Source: Microcoleus vaginatus WJT46-NPBG5
GTDB lineage: Bacteria > Cyanobacteriota > Cyanobacteriia > Cyanobacteriales > Oscillatoriaceae
DNA: 64,000 nucleotides
Direction: 5' to 3'
Assembly (NCBI GenBank): GCA_019359355.1
Contig: JAHHHM010000001.1
Span: 372,001-436,000, forward strand
Made by a program: the position numbers and the translations under genes. Numbering within the stretch: position 1 is the stretch's first letter; every line of letters starts with the position of its first letter. The notes under the pieces are model-generated. The model did not search any database, was not told the DNA's origin, and saw only the letters and a program-made list of their open reading frames with translations. Below are positions 55,199-63,781 of the stretch, piece by piece.

Positions 55199-57580
55199 CT
55201 ACACACTTAAGCGACGTTCAATGGCATGGTGCCAACAAGCGCCCATATCTCTAATGCTAACGTCAATGACGGGTCGGTTATCAGCGGTGGAAACCCGTAA
55301 ATTAGAGTGGGAACTTCCGACCCTTCCGATTTTTTCCCACTCATCCCCTAAATGCTCTTTTAAATAGGATTCCCAAATAACAGCCTGTTTTGCCATAACA
55401 GAAACTAAAATTCTCGCCCCACCTTCCCCAAACAGCATTTCATCCCAGCGGACGCCGTCTTGCTGCGAGAGTTGAGATAAATCAATCTCCGCGCCTAACT
55501 CGCTACTGATACAGCATTCAGCCAGTGCAACGGCCAAACCTCCCTCCGCGCAATCATGTGCCGAACGCAGCCATCCTTGGCGAATTCCCTCACGGCAGGC
55601 TTTTTGCACCCGGCGTTCTTGGTCAAAATTTACTACGGGCGGCTTGCCGGCAATCGTTCCGTGAATCGTTGCTAAATATTCCGAAGCACCCAGCGTTATC
55701 GCTTTATTTGCCGGTTTTCCGAGTAAATAGATGAAATCGCCTTCTTTTTGCCAACCTTGACCGCAAATGTAGTTTAAATCGGGAATTAAACCGACCATGC
55801 CCACAACCGGCGTAGGATAGATGGGCGTCGGTTGGCCGGCTGAGTCCAGGGTTTCGTTGTAGAGAGAGACATTGCCGCCGGTGACGGGGGTGCTAAACTC
55901 CCGACAAGCTTCTGCTATACCGCGACAAGCTGAAGCGAGTTGCCAGTAGCCGATTGGCTTTTCCGGACTGCCGAAATTTAAGTTATCGGTAACTGCTAGC
56001 GGTTCCGCGCCTACACAACTGAGGTTACGGGCGGCTTCTGCAACCACTGCTTTTGCGCCTTCGTAAGGATCGAGATAAACGTAACGGGAATTGCAATCGA
56101 CGGTTGCGGCAACTCCTGTGTTGTAGGTTGAGGGCGGAGTCTTGAGTAATCGGTTGGCAGAACCGGCACCCTCGCCAGACTCTACCAGTGGACGCAACCG
56201 CACGACGGCGGCATCTGCGCCTCCCGGCACGATCACGGTGTTATTTTGCACTTGATGGTCATACTGCCGGTAAACCCATTGTTTTGAGGCGATGGTGGGC
56301 GTATCGAGCAGTTGCAGCAAGATATCATTCCAGTTTTTGTGGCTTCCCGCAATTTCAATACCGGCTTCTGTGCAAGTCGGCAGCGAGTCGGCTGTCCATT
56401 GCCAAGCTCTTAATGCATACTCTGGCGGACTTGTCAACAACTCTCGGTGATAAATGGGCGTATTATCAGCCAAAGCCGTTGCCGGCACTTCAGCAGCTAT
56501 TTTACCTTCAAACAAAATCCGGACGATGGGTTCTTCAATCACTTGGCCGGCAACGACTGCTTGTAGCCCCCATTTATGGAAAATATCAATTAATTCTTGC
56601 TCTCGCCCTTTGTGCGCCACAAACAGCATCCGTTCCTGGGATTCGGATAACAGGTATTCGTAGGGAACCATGCCGGCTTCCCTGACAGGGATTTTGTCGA
56701 GATCAAACTCGATGCCGACACCGCCTTTGGCTGCCATTTCCGAAGTGGAACAAGTGATGCCGGCAGCCCCCATATCTTGGGCGGCAACCACTGCGCCGGT
56801 TTTGAAGGCTTCTAAGCAAGCTTCAATTAAGGATTTTTCGAGAAACGGATCGCCAACTTGCACAGCGGGGCGATCGTCCATTGAGGCGTCACTGAGTTCT
56901 GCGCTAGCAAAACTTGCGCCCCCCATACCATCTCTGCCGGTGGTGGAACCGACATACAAAACCGGATTTCCCATGCCTGATGCCCCGGATTTGACAATAT
57001 CGGAGGTTTCCATCAAGCCAAGTGCCATGACATTAACGAGGGGGTTGCCGGTGTAGGCGGGGTCAAAGTAAACTTCTCCGCCAACTGTCGGGACTCCCAC
57101 ACAATTTCCGTAGTGGGAGATTCCAGAAACAACGCCGGCAAATAAGCGGCGGGTTCGTGCATCTTCTAGGGAACCGAAGCGCAGGGAGTTTAACACAGCA
57201 ATGGGACGCGCCCCCATTGTGAAGATGTCGCGCAGGATGCCTCCCACGCCGGTTGCCGCACCTTGGAAGGGTTCGACGGCTGAGGGGTGGTTGTGGGATT
57301 CGATTTTAAACGCGAGTCGCAAGCCTTCTCCCAAGTCTACAACACCGGCATTTTCTCCAGGGCCAACGAGGATGCGGTCGCCTTCTGTGGGAAATTGTTT
57401 GAGTAGGGGGCGGGAGTTTTTGTAGCAACAATGTTCAGACCACATGACGCCGAACATTCCCAACTCAGCTTTGTTTGGGTGGCGTCCTAGGCGCTTGACG
57501 ATTTCTTCGTATTCTTCCGGTTTTAGACCTTCAGCGGCGATTTCTTCGGGGGGAAAGGGAGTGGAGGTGGTGGTAGACAT
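55199..57580 (-). CDS. purL: phosphoribosylformylglycinamidine synthase II
   Basis: The ATP-dependent amidation step of purine synthesis, in the small (793-residue) PurL form that needs separate PurQ and PurS. Conserved blocks include [16 protein letters not shown] (about 46-61), [24 protein letters not shown] (about 91-114), [25 protein letters not shown], and in the second half [10 protein letters not shown] and the [15 protein letters not shown] block. All glycine-rich nucleotide loops are intact. It is followed by purF; a 286-base spacer between them has no clear terminator, so they may be cotranscribed. Confidence 0.97.
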   Translation of the reverse strand: MSTTTSTPFPPEEIAAEGLKPEEYEEIVKRLGRHPNKAELGMFGVMWSEHCCYKNSRPLLKQFPTEGDRILVGPGENAGVVDLGEGLRLAFKIESHNHPSAVEPFQGAATGVGGILRDIFTMGARPIAVLNSLRFGSLEDARTRRLFAGVVSGISHYGNCVGVPTVGGEVYFDPAYTGNPLVNVMALGLMETSDIVKSGASGMGNPVLYVGSTTGRDGMGGASFASAELSDASMDDRPAVQVGDPFLEKSLIEACLEAFKTGAVVAAQDMGAAGITCSTSEMAAKGGVGIEFDLDKIPVREAGMVPYEYLLSESQERMLFVAHKGREQELIDIFHKWGLQAVVAGQVIEEPIVRILFEGKIAAEVPATALADNTPIYHRELLTSPPEYALRAWQWTADSLPTCTEAGIEIAGSHKNWNDILLQLLDTPTIASKQWVYRQYDHQVQNNTVIVPGGADAAVVRLRPLVESGEGAGSANRLLKTPPSTYNTGVAATVDCNSRYVYLDPYEGAKAVVAEAARNLSCVGAEPLAVTDNLNFGSPEKPIGYWQLASACRGIAEACREFSTPVTGGNVSLYNETLDSAGQPTPIYPTPVVGMVGLIPDLNYICGQGWQKEGDFIYLLGKPANKAITLGASEYLATIHGTIAGKPPVVNFDQERRVQKACREGIRQGWLRSAHDCAEGGLAVALAECCISSELGAEIDLSQLSQQDGVRWDEMLFGEGGARILVSVMAKQAVIWESYLKEHLGDEWEKIGRVGSSHSNLRVSTADNRPVIDVSIRDMGACWHHAIERRLSV

Positions 57581-57670
57581 GGAACCCTAGCGCAAACGGC
57601 ACAGGGTTCATTGTATCGGGATTTTTGGTTTGCCAAACGCTTTTCTTTTGGAGAGTTGAAGAGAAATGAT

Positions 57671-57800
57671 TTTTTTAACCACAGATGGACACAGATTAAG
57701 ACTGGATTTTATCTGTGTTTATCTATAACTAAATCTCTAATACCAACCGATAACCCATCTGCGTTTATCTGCGTGCATCTGCGGTTAAATAAAAAAAATC
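57671..57800. repeat. ATCTGTG-type inverted repeat, copy 3
   Basis: A left end TTTTTTAACCACAGATGGAC (57671) faces a right end GCATCTGCGGTTAAATAAAAAA (57775). The middle contains ATCTGTGTTTATCT and ATCTGCGTTTATCTGCG. The two ends are complementary, giving a roughly 120-base hairpin between purL and codA. Related words lie at 36233-36286, 41434-41460 and about 63696. Confidence 0.7.
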
Positions 57801-57810
57801 TATTTTTCAC

Positions 57811-59052
57811 CTAGCATCGCCACTTAGTTTGAGGCACTTCTGTTTCCACCAACAACTTCCCCCGAGAAATGACATAACGAACTGTGGCGCGTCGCCGGAT
57901 AGCCTCAAACCGATCACCGGCATCTAAAACAATTAAGTTTGCCGGCTTGCCAATTTCTATACCGTAATCATCTAGCTGCAACGTGCGCGATCCATTCGTC
58001 GTCACCATGTCATAACAGGCATCAATTTCTGCCATGCCGGTCATTTGGCAGACATGAACAGCCATGTAAGCAACATCGAGCATACTGCCGGTGCCTAAAC
58101 TATACCAAGGATCTTGAATGCAATCATGTCCTAACGATACATTAAGTCCTTGTTGCCACAATTCTTTGACTCGTGTGACACCCCGGCGTTTGGGATAAGT
58201 ATCTGTTCGTCCTTGAAGGGTGATATTAATTAGGGGATTGGCAATAAAGTTTATTTGGGAACGTTGCAACAATCCCATCAATTTATAAGCGTAAGCGTTG
58301 TTATACGATCCAAAGGCAGTGGTGTGACTTGCGGTAACTTTGGAATTCGTGCCGGCGCGAATTGCACAAGCAGCAACAACTTCTAAAAAACGTGATTGCT
58401 CATCATCGATTTCGTCGCAGTGAATGTCAATCAGCCGGTTATATTTGCCGGCTAACTCAAAAATCCGATGCACAGAACGCACACCATCTTCACGGGTAAA
58501 TTCATAATGGGGAATTCCACCCACCACATCAGCCCCCATTTGTAAAGCTTTTTCTAATAGTGCTTCATTCTCTGGTTTGCCATAAATTCCATCTTGAGGA
58601 AAGGCAACGACTTGCACAGTTATCCAGTCTTTAACTTCTTCTCGCACTTCCAATAAGGCTTGCAAAGCTGTAAGGCTGGGTTCACTGACATCAGCATGAG
58701 TGCGAACAAATAAAACACCCTTACAAGCTTGTTGTTTAAGCGTTTCTATGGCACGTTTTTTTACATCTATTAAAGTTAAATTTTGCTTGCGCTCTGCCCA
58801 AATTTGAATGCCTTCAAATAAGGTTCCGCTTTGATTTGAACGCGGTTCACCGGCACTCAAGGCAGAATCAAGATGAATATGCGATTCTACAAAGGGTGGA
58901 CTCACTAGCTTTCCATCAATCGGAATCACAATTTCAGCTTCAACGTCTAAGTGAGGCGCAATGGCTGCGATTTTTCCATCTTGAATTGCAATATCTATTT
59001 GTTCACCGGCAAGTGAGCGGCACCCTTGTAAAAGTAAATCATGTTTCATCAT
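57811..59052 (-). CDS. CodA-family cytosine deaminase, predicted to act on 5-methylcytosine
   Basis: An amidohydrolase of about 413 residues closely resembling E. coli CodA. Metal ligands are visible in VESHIHLD, IHCDEIDDEQSRF, ASHTTAFGS and SLGHDCIQDPW. In E. coli CodA the last block reads GHDDVFDPW; the second Asp (Asp314) keeps 5-methylcytosine out, and here it is Cys (codon 58120-58122). Published work on CodA homologues found that loss of that Asp allows deamination of 5-methylcytosine to thymine, so this is the more likely substrate (inference). The start is ATG at 59052, overlapping the TGA of the upstream gene (ATGATGA), so the two are coupled. Confidence 0.88.
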   Translation of the reverse strand: MMKHDLLLQGCRSLAGEQIDIAIQDGKIAAIAPHLDVEAEIVIPIDGKLVSPPFVESHIHLDSALSAGEPRSNQSGTLFEGIQIWAERKQNLTLIDVKKRAIETLKQQACKGVLFVRTHADVSEPSLTALQALLEVREEVKDWITVQVVAFPQDGIYGKPENEALLEKALQMGADVVGGIPHYEFTREDGVRSVHRIFELAGKYNRLIDIHCDEIDDEQSRFLEVVAACAIRAGTNSKVTASHTTAFGSYNNAYAYKLMGLLQRSQINFIANPLINITLQGRTDTYPKRRGVTRVKELWQQGLNVSLGHDCIQDPWYSLGTGSMLDVAYMAVHVCQMTGMAEIDACYDMVTTNGSRTLQLDDYGIEIGKPANLIVLDAGDRFEAIRRRATVRYVISRGKLLVETEVPQTKWRC

Positions 59053-59870
59053 GGACGCCCCGTTACAACTCCCCAAAAATACTTTTTAAATGAAACCGCA
59101 TCAGCTTCTACGTGCATTTTTCTCGCCCACGTATAAATATCAAAACTGATGTTTCCACTGATGTGATTATTTGGTATGGAAATATTCTCCACCAATGCTA
59201 TCCAGTGACTCGGATAAGGCATGAGAGGTGGCTTGTCTGTTAACAACCCATCCGAATTAACTAAGGCAAACGCTACGCCGCCGGCATCAATGACTTCTGC
59301 TGCCTCGCGCATGGCATTGAAATCTCCCATAACAAAGGCATGGTGATATTTTACCTCACCATATCCTAAGACTTCTCGCACCCATCCTTTCATCTCCCAA
59401 GACTTTGTCATGCCGCTAAGATTGCGGATGATGTCAGGTGCGTCTGGTTCAACTGCAAACAGAATATTTTCTGATTCTCTGAGGGTGGATAAAACCATCC
59501 AATCAGCTTCATCCATTTGCAGTTCCCCTCGATTTTCTCGCAGGCTATCTGATGCCGATATCCATTTTGATTGCGCGTGAAATCCACCAATTTGAAATAA
59601 ATTGCTACAGATTTCAACGTAACGTGAGGGATGTTTACGAACCAACTCAAATAAAACTGCAGCGGGGCCACAAAACGGCTGCCGGCCTTGATTAATATTA
59701 AAGGGATTTGTGACCCGCGCTCGCATCTGTTCAACTACTTTTTGTTTCGCTAATCCTGGCCAAACTCCGCCAACTTTCGAGTTTTCAAACTTTTCCAGTG
59801 CTAGGAGTGCCGGCTCAACTAAATTGGGATCTGGAAGTTGAGAATTATCTAAGACCGTCGCTGAAACCAT
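59049..59870 (-). CDS. papain-like Cys/His protein of unknown function, coupled to the deaminase
   Basis: A 273-residue protein with no signal or membrane segment. It has QGRQPFCGPAAVLFEL (Cys67 followed by Gly-Pro at the start of a helix) and, much later, PSHWIALVEN (His222) and FDIYTW (Asp244). This is the order of the catalytic residues in papain-like peptidases and some related toxin or effector domains (CGPAA near the N-terminus, HW-hydrophobic strand, then an acidic residue). The C-terminus FKKYFWGVVTG also recalls such effector proteins. A protease or amidase activity is inference. It shares an ATGA overlap with the deaminase gene. Confidence 0.7.
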   Translation of the reverse strand: MVSATVLDNSQLPDPNLVEPALLALEKFENSKVGGVWPGLAKQKVVEQMRARVTNPFNINQGRQPFCGPAAVLFELVRKHPSRYVEICSNLFQIGGFHAQSKWISASDSLRENRGELQMDEADWMVLSTLRESENILFAVEPDAPDIIRNLSGMTKSWEMKGWVREVLGYGEVKYHHAFVMGDFNAMREAAEVIDAGGVAFALVNSDGLLTDKPPLMPYPSHWIALVENISIPNNHISGNISFDIYTWARKMHVEADAVSFKKYFWGVVTGRP

Positions 59871-60101
59871 GTGTCAAGTTTTTATGGGAAACTCAGTATT
59901 TTGCTCTTAAAAAGCCACAACTTGCCGCTACGGAAACCAGCATAAACCGATTTTAGCAGCGACAAGTCATTTTTAAGTGAGATATTTGTAAATACAGGCA
60001 GCTCAGCCTCTGTACAGGAAAATGCCAAAAAAACAGCTTTTCAAAAACCTTAAGTTAACAGCAGCCCGCAAAAAGTTGTCCCCGTTTTCTTTAAAATTAT
60101 C

Positions 60102-60392
60102 CTAATCTAGTAGATAATTCTCGAAATACGCCCAATGTTCATCCTGACAGTTCGCTCTCAAAACATCTTTGGCTTTATCTGTCAGGATCAATTTCCCCTC
60201 GGCAGTAGCGGGAAACTCTACCCATTCTCTAAAGCCGGCCTCAGCTAATATCTGTTTCATCCTGTTGACAGCGTCCATCAGGCTGAGCAGTAAGTGATGC
60301 TCCTGCATCCATTCCGTAACATCTGGTACTGCCGAAACAGGATTTTCATGATTAAAGAGATAATTTTCTGAGGATTGGGTAAAAATTTTCAT
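60102..60392 (-). CDS. small hypothetical protein
   Basis: A 96-residue mostly helical, acidic protein; I do not recognise the family. The start is ATG at 60392 because GGGAGG lies 8 bases upstream (minus strand), which also rules out the TTG 15 bases earlier. Notable segments are HHLLLSLMDAVNRMKQILAEAGFREW and HWAYFENYLL. There is no signal peptide or membrane segment. It lies between the deaminase pair and an IS element, with an inverted repeat in its upstream region. Confidence 0.65.
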   Translation of the reverse strand: MKIFTQSSENYLFNHENPVSAVPDVTEWMQEHHLLLSLMDAVNRMKQILAEAGFREWVEFPATAEGKLILTDKAKDVLRANCQDEHWAYFENYLLD

Positions 60393-60738
60393 ATTTAAGC
60401 CTCCCAAGAGTCCCTATCACAAAAGGTTTGTATATTTATAATGGACTCTTGTGAAGATTTTATCTGTGATTTTACTGAACTTTGCTATGTGATAGATTGA
60501 AGCGTTTTCAGTGATCAGCATCACTTGATTCTGATCACTGCTGCTCAATCATTCAACCCGAACTTAATGATATCAACGGAAATTTTAAGTCTGAGTTTGA
60601 CAACTCGCCGAGAATGATTCTTTAACCGGCAACTTAAAACAAAAAGCGATTCCAGCAACCGTTTTTATCAGCAAGCGACCGCTCCTTATACCAATTCAAA
60701 GTTAAAAAGATAGAAGATTATAATTGGTTTTATGTACT
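60393..60738 (-). promoter_or_regulatory. upstream region of the small gene with an inverted repeat
   Basis: A perfect 10-base inverted repeat, CAGTGATCAG (60509-60518) and CTGATCACTG (60531-60540), lies about 120 bases before the start of the small gene. TATAAA-like AT-rich sequence near 60430-60445 may be the promoter. Beyond it, TATACCAATTC (60687) is a dispersed word. Nothing else stands out. Confidence 0.5.
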
Positions 60739-60745
60739 TATAGCG

Positions 60746-61240
60746 CTACGCAAAAACGTTAGGACATTGCTTGAAAGCTGCATCTACACATTCCCTGACT
60801 GTTTCAAATTCCTTCAGTCTCTGTTTCATCCACATTTTTAAGAGTGCCCACCAATTTTCTATTTTGTTTAAATCCGGTGAATAAGGTGGTAGATACCATA
60901 CCTCACATCCGGCTGATTCAATGATTTCTCTGATATTTCCCCCCTTATGAAATGTGGCATTATCAAGAATAACAATATCTCCTCTTTCTAAGTGAGGCAC
61001 TAGACTTTGCTTGAGCCAAGCCTCAACTAAATCTCGATGACACCCTCCCACAAATGTTAATGGCGCTAATAACTTTCCAGCTCTTAACGCACTAATCCAA
61101 TTACTTCTTTCTCTTTTTCTTCCGAGTTTGAGTGCATAACATCTTTCCCCTTTAGGACTATAACCATAGGGATAGTCTTCTCGTTCATCAAATCCAGCTT
61201 CATCGACATAGACTAATTTTTCTTGAGCGACTTCTGACAT
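60746..61240 (-). CDS. IS630 transposase, C-terminal (DDE) part
   Basis: It holds the catalytic core of the transposase: LVYVDEAGFDERE (first Asp), IVILDNATFHKGG (second Asp) and YSPDLNKIENWWALLK (final Glu), the DDE triad of the IS630 group. The frame continues upstream past the ATG shown, to join the HTH frame at the A10 run (about 61295-61304): reading back one base there gives ITRKKKTYGYQERDEE and on into this protein. It ends inside the terminal inverted repeat. Probably expressed as a fusion by -1 frameshifting; a disabling mutation is the alternative. Confidence 0.9.
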   Translation of the reverse strand: MSEVAQEKLVYVDEAGFDEREDYPYGYSPKGERCYALKLGRKRERSNWISALRAGKLLAPLTFVGGCHRDLVEAWLKQSLVPHLERGDIVILDNATFHKGGNIREIIESAGCEVWYLPPYSPDLNKIENWWALLKMWMKQRLKEFETVRECVDAAFKQCPNVFA

Positions 61241-61260
61241 TTTTTTGATGAACTCTGCTC

Positions 61261-61629
61261 TCAGTTCCTCATCTCTTTCTTGATACCCGTAAGTTTTTTT
61301 TTTCGAGTTATGCCTAGCTTCTTACACGCAGAACTCACATTTTGTTGAGTTAAACCCTCTCCCCATAATTCGGCCATTCTCCCTTGAGTTAGCTCTTTCT
61401 GTTCTTTGATAAACTCTTGAAACTTTGTCTCATCTTTGATTTTGGGGGGGCGGCCTTTCTGTCTGTTCGTATTGGCTTGATAGTCTCCCGTCTCTTTTTC
61501 TTTTTTTAGCCACAAGTCTAAGCTATTACGGCTAATTTGTAGCAGACGACATATTTCGCTTTTTCTTTGTCCTCTCTTGAACGCCTCAATGGCTTTTGTT
61601 CGCAGATCATAACTATAGGGAGCTGGCAT
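61261..61629 (-). CDS. IS630 transposase, N-terminal helix-turn-helix part
   Basis: It holds the DNA-binding half: PYSYDLRTKAIEAFKRGQRK, EICRLLQISRNSLDLWL (helix-turn-helix), RKGRPP-type hinge (QKGRPPKI) and the second helix-turn-helix (GLTQQNVSSACKKLGI). After a run of ten A residues (minus strand) it continues in zero frame for only about 10 codons, to a stop at 61261. A -1 shift on the A10 joins it to the catalytic frame. A-run frameshifting is known in this IS family. Confidence 0.9.
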   Translation of the reverse strand: MPAPYSYDLRTKAIEAFKRGQRKSEICRLLQISRNSLDLWLKKEKETGDYQANTNRQKGRPPKIKDETKFQEFIKEQKELTQGRMAELWGEGLTQQNVSSACKKLGITRKKKLTGIKKEMRN

Positions 61630-61727
61630 ACTATTTTGGGGAATTTGGAGCTTTCTTCTCTATTGTATTATTGTCCTAACCTTATCGCGTAGTGCTATAA
61701 CATGGCAGCAGAGCACTGGGCATCCAC

Positions 61728-61772
61728 AAGGGCAAATCGCCCTTAGCTGACCAGACCGGGAAAGGCAGTCTG
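61728..61772. other. two adjacent hairpins next to the IS630 copy
   Basis: AAGGGC-AAATC-GCCCTT (61728-61744) and CAGAC with GTCTG (61752-61756 and 61768-61772) lie between the IS element and the LuxR gene. No T-run follows either. Possibly the 3' end of an older element or RNA structure; unassigned. Confidence 0.45.
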
Positions 61773-61834
61773 AGCCTGACGAAAGCATCAATTCCTGATA
61801 GTAGACTTTGAAATGACGGTAAGCCGAAAGGTTA

Positions 61835-62599
61835 TTAGCGGGTATTCAGCACCGAATTAAATAAATCTGAGTTTGCTCCCGATGAATGAAGCCTTGTATT
61901 TGAAAGCTGTGCAACCATCTGTGCACGGGATGAAACCTCAAGCTTACGGAACATTCGTTTTAAAGCTTGCTTCACAGAATTTTCAGTAATCCAAAGTTGA
62001 TTGCCAATTTCCGCGTTGGTTTGGCCCAACGCCACCAATTGTGCAATTTCCAACTCCCGAGGTGTCAAACGTTCGGCTTTGCTGTTCTGTAGGAAACCGT
62101 TGTTAAACGTTGGCTGCTGTGACTTTCCTGCAAAAATCCCTTCTGTACCTGCTGTTGCAACCCAACCCGATAAGTGCAAGCAGATAGCACCCAAATCGAC
62201 TAGATTTTCGCTATCAAAGGCAGGCATTGCCTTTTCACGTGTGCAGCCGACTACGCCCACGATTTGACCGTGATTGATGATAGGTCCCGCCATCACGTGC
62301 CAGTGATCGGGACGAGGACAGATTAATTTCCAAGCCTTAGGAGTTGTCACTAATCCTTCGTGAACCGGAGCATAGCGCTCCGCTAAATAACGCGCCACAG
62401 GATTATGCTCGATTGAGAGTGCAATTTTCAGAAAATCCTGAAAATTTCGATCATTTAAAGGCAGTTGATCAAAGAAAAAAATCGCCCATCGTTTCGCTGC
62501 AAAGTATTCACCAATTTTTGGTGCGATTTGCGCTTGCAGGTCGGATTTACTATGGGTTTGGCGAATGGCTTCCAACAGAGGCTCTAAAGAACTTGTCAT
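61835..62599 (-). CDS. GAF-LuxR-type transcriptional regulator
   Basis: A regulator of about 254 residues. Residues 1-150 resemble a GAF-like sensor (EYFAAKRWAIFFFDQLP, HVMAGPIINHGQIVGVVGCTR). A LuxR-type helix-turn-helix follows at the C-terminus (LTPRELEIAQLVALGQTNAEIGNQLWITENSVKQALKRMFRKLEV). The start used is ATG at 62599 (MTSSLEPLLEAI), as expected for the family; an in-frame ATG at 62650 is possible. It is divergent from a small membrane protein gene 98 bases away and probably regulates it (inference). Confidence 0.88.
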   Translation of the reverse strand: MTSSLEPLLEAIRQTHSKSDLQAQIAPKIGEYFAAKRWAIFFFDQLPLNDRNFQDFLKIALSIEHNPVARYLAERYAPVHEGLVTTPKAWKLICPRPDHWHVMAGPIINHGQIVGVVGCTREKAMPAFDSENLVDLGAICLHLSGWVATAGTEGIFAGKSQQPTFNNGFLQNSKAERLTPRELEIAQLVALGQTNAEIGNQLWITENSVKQALKRMFRKLEVSSRAQMVAQLSNTRLHSSGANSDLFNSVLNTR

Positions 62600-62696
62600 A
62601 GGTGAAGGGGGAAGGGGTCTAAAGTGTACCCGTTCGAGGTCTAGAAGCATTAAGGCGCTCAGCCTATATTAGCTTTAATCTCAACAATCGCCTGAT

Positions 62697-63119
62697 ATGA
62701 CTATCAATCCAGAAATTGATCACGCGGATAGAAGCACGATGCCGGTCGGCTTTTATGCGACTTCAGTCGTCTTTAACCTATGCTTGATTACTCAATTACT
62801 AACAGTCGGAATCGCCTACTTTATTAATCCTGCATGGTGGAATATTCACGTTTGGCTAGTTCGAGGATATGGTGGACTGTCATTAGTATTACTAGGATGG
62901 TCATTCATCACCCCATTTCCACCTCAAATACAACGCCTTACTGCCAGTCTACCCGTGCTGCTGGGACTACAATTTGTCAGCATTCATCTCAAGAGTCCTT
63001 TGCACCTAGAGATACTACACCCTTTGATAGGGTTTTCGTTACTATACGTTTCTTCAAGCCTTGTCCATCATGTATGGCGCAGTCTATTGCTCAATCATCA
63101 GCACAATCCGCAAGTTTAA
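62697..63119 (+). CDS. small four-helix membrane protein (DUF6220-like)
   Basis: A 140-residue integral membrane protein with four hydrophobic segments (about 22-42, 52-70, 80-96, 106-126), including VVFNLCLITQLLTVGIAYF and LHLEILHPLIGFSLLYVSS. The His-containing third and fourth helices and general pattern fit the DUF6220 group; no biochemical function is known to me. It is divergent from the GAF-LuxR gene and 9 bases before the MAPEG gene, so the two membrane proteins are probably cotranscribed. Confidence 0.75.
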   Translation: MTINPEIDHADRSTMPVGFYATSVVFNLCLITQLLTVGIAYFINPAWWNIHVWLVRGYGGLSLVLLGWSFITPFPPQIQRLTASLPVLLGLQFVSIHLKSPLHLEILHPLIGFSLLYVSSSLVHHVWRSLLLNHQHNPQV

Positions 63120-63128
63120 GAGGTAGAG

Positions 63129-63557
63129 ATGACACAAGAGGCAATCTTTAGTCCATTCTTTGCAACAATGTTTTTGACACTCCTAGTCTGGGTGTATATG
63201 TACATTCGTCGGTTCAGTTTTATCAAAAGCCAGAAGATCCGTCCGCAAGACCTTGTTGCATCTAACGCACCCGTGCAAATCTGGCCGAGAAACGTATCCA
63301 ATCCATCAGATAACCTAAAAAATCTGTTTGAGATTCCGGTACTTTTCTATGCGCTCGTGCTATACCTTTTCGTCACAAAACAAGTCGATACAGTGTATGT
63401 AACCGCCGCGTGGATATTCGTTGTGTTTCGTGTATTGCATAGCGCCGTCCACTGTACCTTCAATCTTGTTATGCTTCGGTTCTACCTCTACCTGTTCGCT
63501 ACTCTCGCGGTTTGGTTCATCGCGATTCGCGCAGCCCTTACCCACTTTGGCGCATAG
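63129..63557 (+). CDS. MAPEG-family membrane protein
   Basis: A 142-residue membrane-associated protein of the eicosanoid/glutathione metabolism group. Family features are four hydrophobic segments, NLFEIPVLFYALVLYLF (about 62-78) and WIFVVFRVLHSAVHCTFN (about 95-112), where the Arg-x-x-His-Ser pattern is the MAPEG signature. Members are glutathione transferases or peroxidases; the substrate is unknown. It directly follows the DUF6220-like gene. Confidence 0.88.
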   Translation: MTQEAIFSPFFATMFLTLLVWVYMYIRRFSFIKSQKIRPQDLVASNAPVQIWPRNVSNPSDNLKNLFEIPVLFYALVLYLFVTKQVDTVYVTAAWIFVVFRVLHSAVHCTFNLVMLRFYLYLFATLAVWFIAIRAALTHFGA

Positions 63558-63781
63558 GTATGCTTTCATATTGACGCAGCTATCCATTCAAATACAGCGG
63601 ACGGCTGAAAGCTACTGGCGTTGAGTTCAAGCTTGTCTGCTTCCGCTGATTTGAGCCATTGTGATAACAGATATGGGGAGTAGTTCTAAGCTACGATCTG
63701 CGGTTAACAAAATAACTTTAAATCTATTACTCAGTTTTTATCCTATAGAAGAAGTAGATGCTCAACCTGAAAAAAATCGCC

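Larger units (their letters stand above)
60741..61697 (-). mobile_element. IS630-family insertion sequence
   Basis: A complete element of 957 bases. The left end TAGCGCTACGCAAAAACG and the inverted right end TAGCACTACGCGATAAGG match over about 26 bases (to GTTAGGACA). A TA dinucleotide flanks each side (60739-60740 and 61698-61699), the target duplication of the IS630/Tc1 group. Two reading frames make up the transposase, joined by an A10 slip site. Confidence 0.88.

Noticed and set aside
56188-57056. Frames of 128-165 codons opposite purL
   Set aside because: Shadows of a conserved enzyme; no features of their own.
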